From NCBI RefSeq assembly GCF_021602345.1, contig NZ_BQID01000005.1, positions 248,001 through 312,000 on the forward strand: DNA of 64,000 nucleotides, given 5' to 3'. Numbering within the stretch: the stretch's first letter is position 1; each line of letters starts with the position of its first letter. Both the position numbers and the translations under genes were made by a program. The notes below the pieces were generated by a model. That model did no database searches and was not told where the DNA came from. It worked only from the letters and a program-made list of their open reading frames with translations. The stretch is from Pseudomonas pharyngis. GTDB taxonomy: Bacteria > Pseudomonadota > Gammaproteobacteria > Pseudomonadales > Pseudomonadaceae. Shown one piece after another: positions 62,477 through 64,000 of this stretch.

Positions 62477-62498
62477 GGCAAGTCTATCAGAACTTGCC
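62477..62498. other. Inverted repeat in the sigX-oprF intergenic region
   Basis: GGCAAGT and ACTTGCC arms of 7 bp around an 8-base loop, 26 bases after the sigX stop. There is no T run, so it may act as a weak terminator, an mRNA processing site, or part of the oprF leader. Confidence 0.45.
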
Positions 62499-62524
62499 TA
62501 CACGTAAGAGATATTTGCGCCGAA

Positions 62525-63115
62525 CTAAGTTTCAGCAATGCCTGCAAATTTCTCACGCAATTTATCAAGAGCGCGTTTGTAACGCATTTTTGTCGCACTC
62601 AAACCCATGTGCATGATGTCTGCGATCTCCTGAAACTCCAGCTCTGCGACAAATCGTAGCACCAGAATTTCCCGGTCAATCGGGTTCACATACACCAGCC
62701 AGCGATCCAGTCCGCCCTTCTCCTCGGGTTTCGGCGCCTTTTCTTCGGACGCTTCCTCGAGGGGGTCAAGACTCAGTGCGTCCATCAAGCGACGCTTTCG
62801 CCGTTCCTTCCGATACTGTGTGATGCATTCGTTGTAGGTGATGCTGTATAGCCATGTCTTGAACTTCGATTTCCCCTCGAAGTTCTTCAGGCCGTACAGC
62901 ACCTTCAACATCACTTCCTGACAGACATCGTCTGCGTCGCGATCGTTCCCAAGATATCGTGCGCACACGTTAAATAATGTCCGCTGGTAACGCCGCATCA
63001 GTTCTTCGTAGGCGCGCGTCACGTGAAAAAGCTCGGTATGCGAGCGCGCGACCAACTCCTCATCAGAGAGCTCGCGGGGATCGTAGCGCGTGGATAGCGT
63101 TTGGGCTTTATTCAA
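62525..63115 (-). CDS. sigX: ECF sigma factor SigX
   Basis: Extracytoplasmic-function sigma factor controlling oprF, fatty acid synthesis and cell-envelope homeostasis. The protein has 196 residues from a TTG at 63115, the same start as in P. aeruginosa. Region 2 is seen in LFNVCARYLGNDRDADDVCQ and KTWLYSITYNECI; region 4 has LVLRFVAELEFQEIADIMHM with the helix-turn-helix in GLSATKMRYKRALDKLR. An acidic linker (DPLEEASEEKAPKPEEKGG) lies between them. cmpX is upstream on the same strand. Confidence 0.97.
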   Translation of the reverse strand: MNKAQTLSTRYDPRELSDEELVARSHTELFHVTRAYEELMRRYQRTLFNVCARYLGNDRDADDVCQEVMLKVLYGLKNFEGKSKFKTWLYSITYNECITQYRKERRKRRLMDALSLDPLEEASEEKAPKPEEKGGLDRWLVYVNPIDREILVLRFVAELEFQEIADIMHMGLSATKMRYKRALDKLREKFAGIAET

Positions 63116-63205
63116 AACAAGTCGTGCCGACAGTCAGGTCAATGTCCACCGCAGCCAGCGACAGCTGGCATTTTGCGGCGGCATACATTAGCAGGGTTTG
63201 CCGGG

Positions 63206-64000
63206 TTAGCGGCTACTCACATGCTGTTCCAGCAGGATCCGATTGGAGAGAGAGACTAGCTCACCCTCATCGGTCAGCAATGTGGTCTTAACCGTGCCGA
63301 TCTCTTCGATCTGGCCTTCGACCTCGCCAATACGCACTTGTTGCCCAACCTGATACAACTCTCGCACATAGATTCCCGCAAGAATCTGACCGGCAATTTC
63401 CCGGCTTCCCAAACCCATGGCCAGCGCAACCGCCAGACCAACGGTAATCAATACGATGACGATCACATGGTTCAGCAGGTCGGTCTTGACCTCCAACTGA
63501 CTGATTGCGACCGAAATGCTGATGATGATCACCAGGCCCTGGGCAATTCGCCCAAGTCCTGAAGCGTAGTCCAGGCCTACGCCTTCTGCCGCCCCGCGAA
63601 CCAGGCCATTGGCCAATTGCGCAAGCAGGACACCCACCAGCAACACCAGCGCGGCACCGAATACTTTCGGCAAATACAGCGCCAGCATGTCAAGCGTAGC
63701 TGAAACTCGCTCAAGTCCAAGGGATTCTGCTGCCGAAACCAGAAAAATCAGCAGAACGAACCAGTAAACGATTTTGCCGATCAACGTGGAGATCGGCACT
63801 TGCAGCCCCGCGCGGGACATCAATTTGGTCAGGCCAGTGCCGCCCATCAGGCGATCGAGCCCCAGTTTGGCCAGCAACTTGGACAGCAAGGTATCCAGCA
63901 GCTTGGCCACGACGAAACCCAAGAGCAGCACAACCAGTGCGCCGAACAGGTTAGGAATGAAGTTAGCGACTTTGGTCCACAACGCAGTCATTGCAGTGAC
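63206..64000 (-). CDS. cmpX: Small-conductance mechanosensitive channel-type protein CmpX (5' end cut by window)
   Basis: Inner-membrane protein with about four to five hydrophobic helices and a C-terminal MscS-type beta domain (YQVGQQVRIGEVEGQIEEIG). In P. aeruginosa CmpX affects cell-envelope stress and SigX activity. An ATG lies at 63991, but the frame stays open to the window edge with SLVTAMTALW-like residues expected before it, so the true start is probably outside. TM motifs repeat GALVVLLLGFVVAKLLDTLL. The gene order cmpX-sigX-oprF is conserved in Pseudomonas. Confidence 0.9.
   Translation of the reverse strand, partial: VTAMTALWTKVANFIPNLFGALVVLLLGFVVAKLLDTLLSKLLAKLGLDRLMGGTGLTKLMSRAGLQVPISTLIGKIVYWFVLLIFLVSAAESLGLERVSATLDMLALYLPKVFGAALVLLVGVLLAQLANGLVRGAAEGVGLDYASGLGRIAQGLVIIISISVAISQLEVKTDLLNHVIVIVLITVGLAVALAMGLGSREIAGQILAGIYVRELYQVGQQVRIGEVEGQIEEIGTVKTTLLTDEGELVSLSNRILLEQHVSSR

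Overview
The window is chromosomal DNA from a Pseudomonas of the P. fluorescens complex. The basis is the protein set (Anr, SigX/OprF/CmpX, NasST, tandem cbb3 oxidase operons), the high-GC codon use, and repeated REPIN elements of the fluorescent-pseudomonad type (GAGCAGGCTCGCTCCCAC and GAGCAAGCCCGCTCCCAC classes). Gene order largely follows several P. aeruginosa blocks joined together. No phage, transposase, tRNA, rRNA operon or CRISPR array was seen. Most of the window is core genome, so the less ordinary content is in non-coding regulatory DNA and a few poorly characterised proteins.

Layout. (1) 1-13.7 kb, microaerobic respiration: the end of one cco operon (ccoP), a complete ccoNOQP operon, a small unknown gene, the oxidase assembly genes ccoG-ccoH-ccoI-ccoS, a TauE/DsbD_2-type membrane protein, hemN, the oxygen sensor anr, and apt. 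A perfect Anr box precedes hemN and a near-perfect one precedes ccoG. (2) 13.8-31.8 kb, mainly minus strand, DNA metabolism and cell cycle: acyl-CoA dehydrogenase, recR, a CurA-like oxidoreductase, ybaB, dnaX, (plus strand) a periplasmic solute-binding protein, an orphan SF1 helicase, the SRP RNA, a zinc metallopeptidase, ligA, zipA, smc and a GntR regulator. (3) 32-40.5 kb, purine catabolism: xdhA-xdhB-xdhC-guaD, then a divergent GntR regulator and a BenE-family transporter. (4) 40.6-49.4 kb: yggL, dacB, a CHASE/PAS/GGDEF diguanylate cyclase, rlmKL, rmf and pyrD. (5) 49.5-61.3 kb, nitrate assimilation: nasS-nasT, nitrate transporter, a fused PP2C phosphatase/Ser-Thr kinase, nirB-nirD, assimilatory nitrate reductase, and cobA for siroheme. 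(6) 61.4-64 kb: oprF, sigX and cmpX (cut by the window end).

How the parts work together. In region 5 three leaders (before nasS, before the transporter and before nirB) each carry hexaloop hairpins with A at loop position 1 and G at position 4. In each, the last hairpin overlaps the 5' arm of an intrinsic terminator. This is the layout expected for antitermination by the ANTAR protein NasT, which is encoded here, with NasS as nitrate sensor. Two of the leaders follow good sigma-54 promoters, which suggests dual control by nitrogen limitation and nitrate. In region 1 Anr probably raises hemN and ccoGHIS expression when oxygen falls, while the complete ccoNOQP operon has no visible Anr box.

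Other items worth a second look are four consecutive hairpins in the rmf leader with a possible alternative pairing near the ribosome binding site, twin TGAC-N6-GTCA palindromes on the xdhA promoter, a roughly 200-bp MITE-like element in front of the nitrate transporter promoter, and an unannotated 58-codon gene between ccoP and ccoG.
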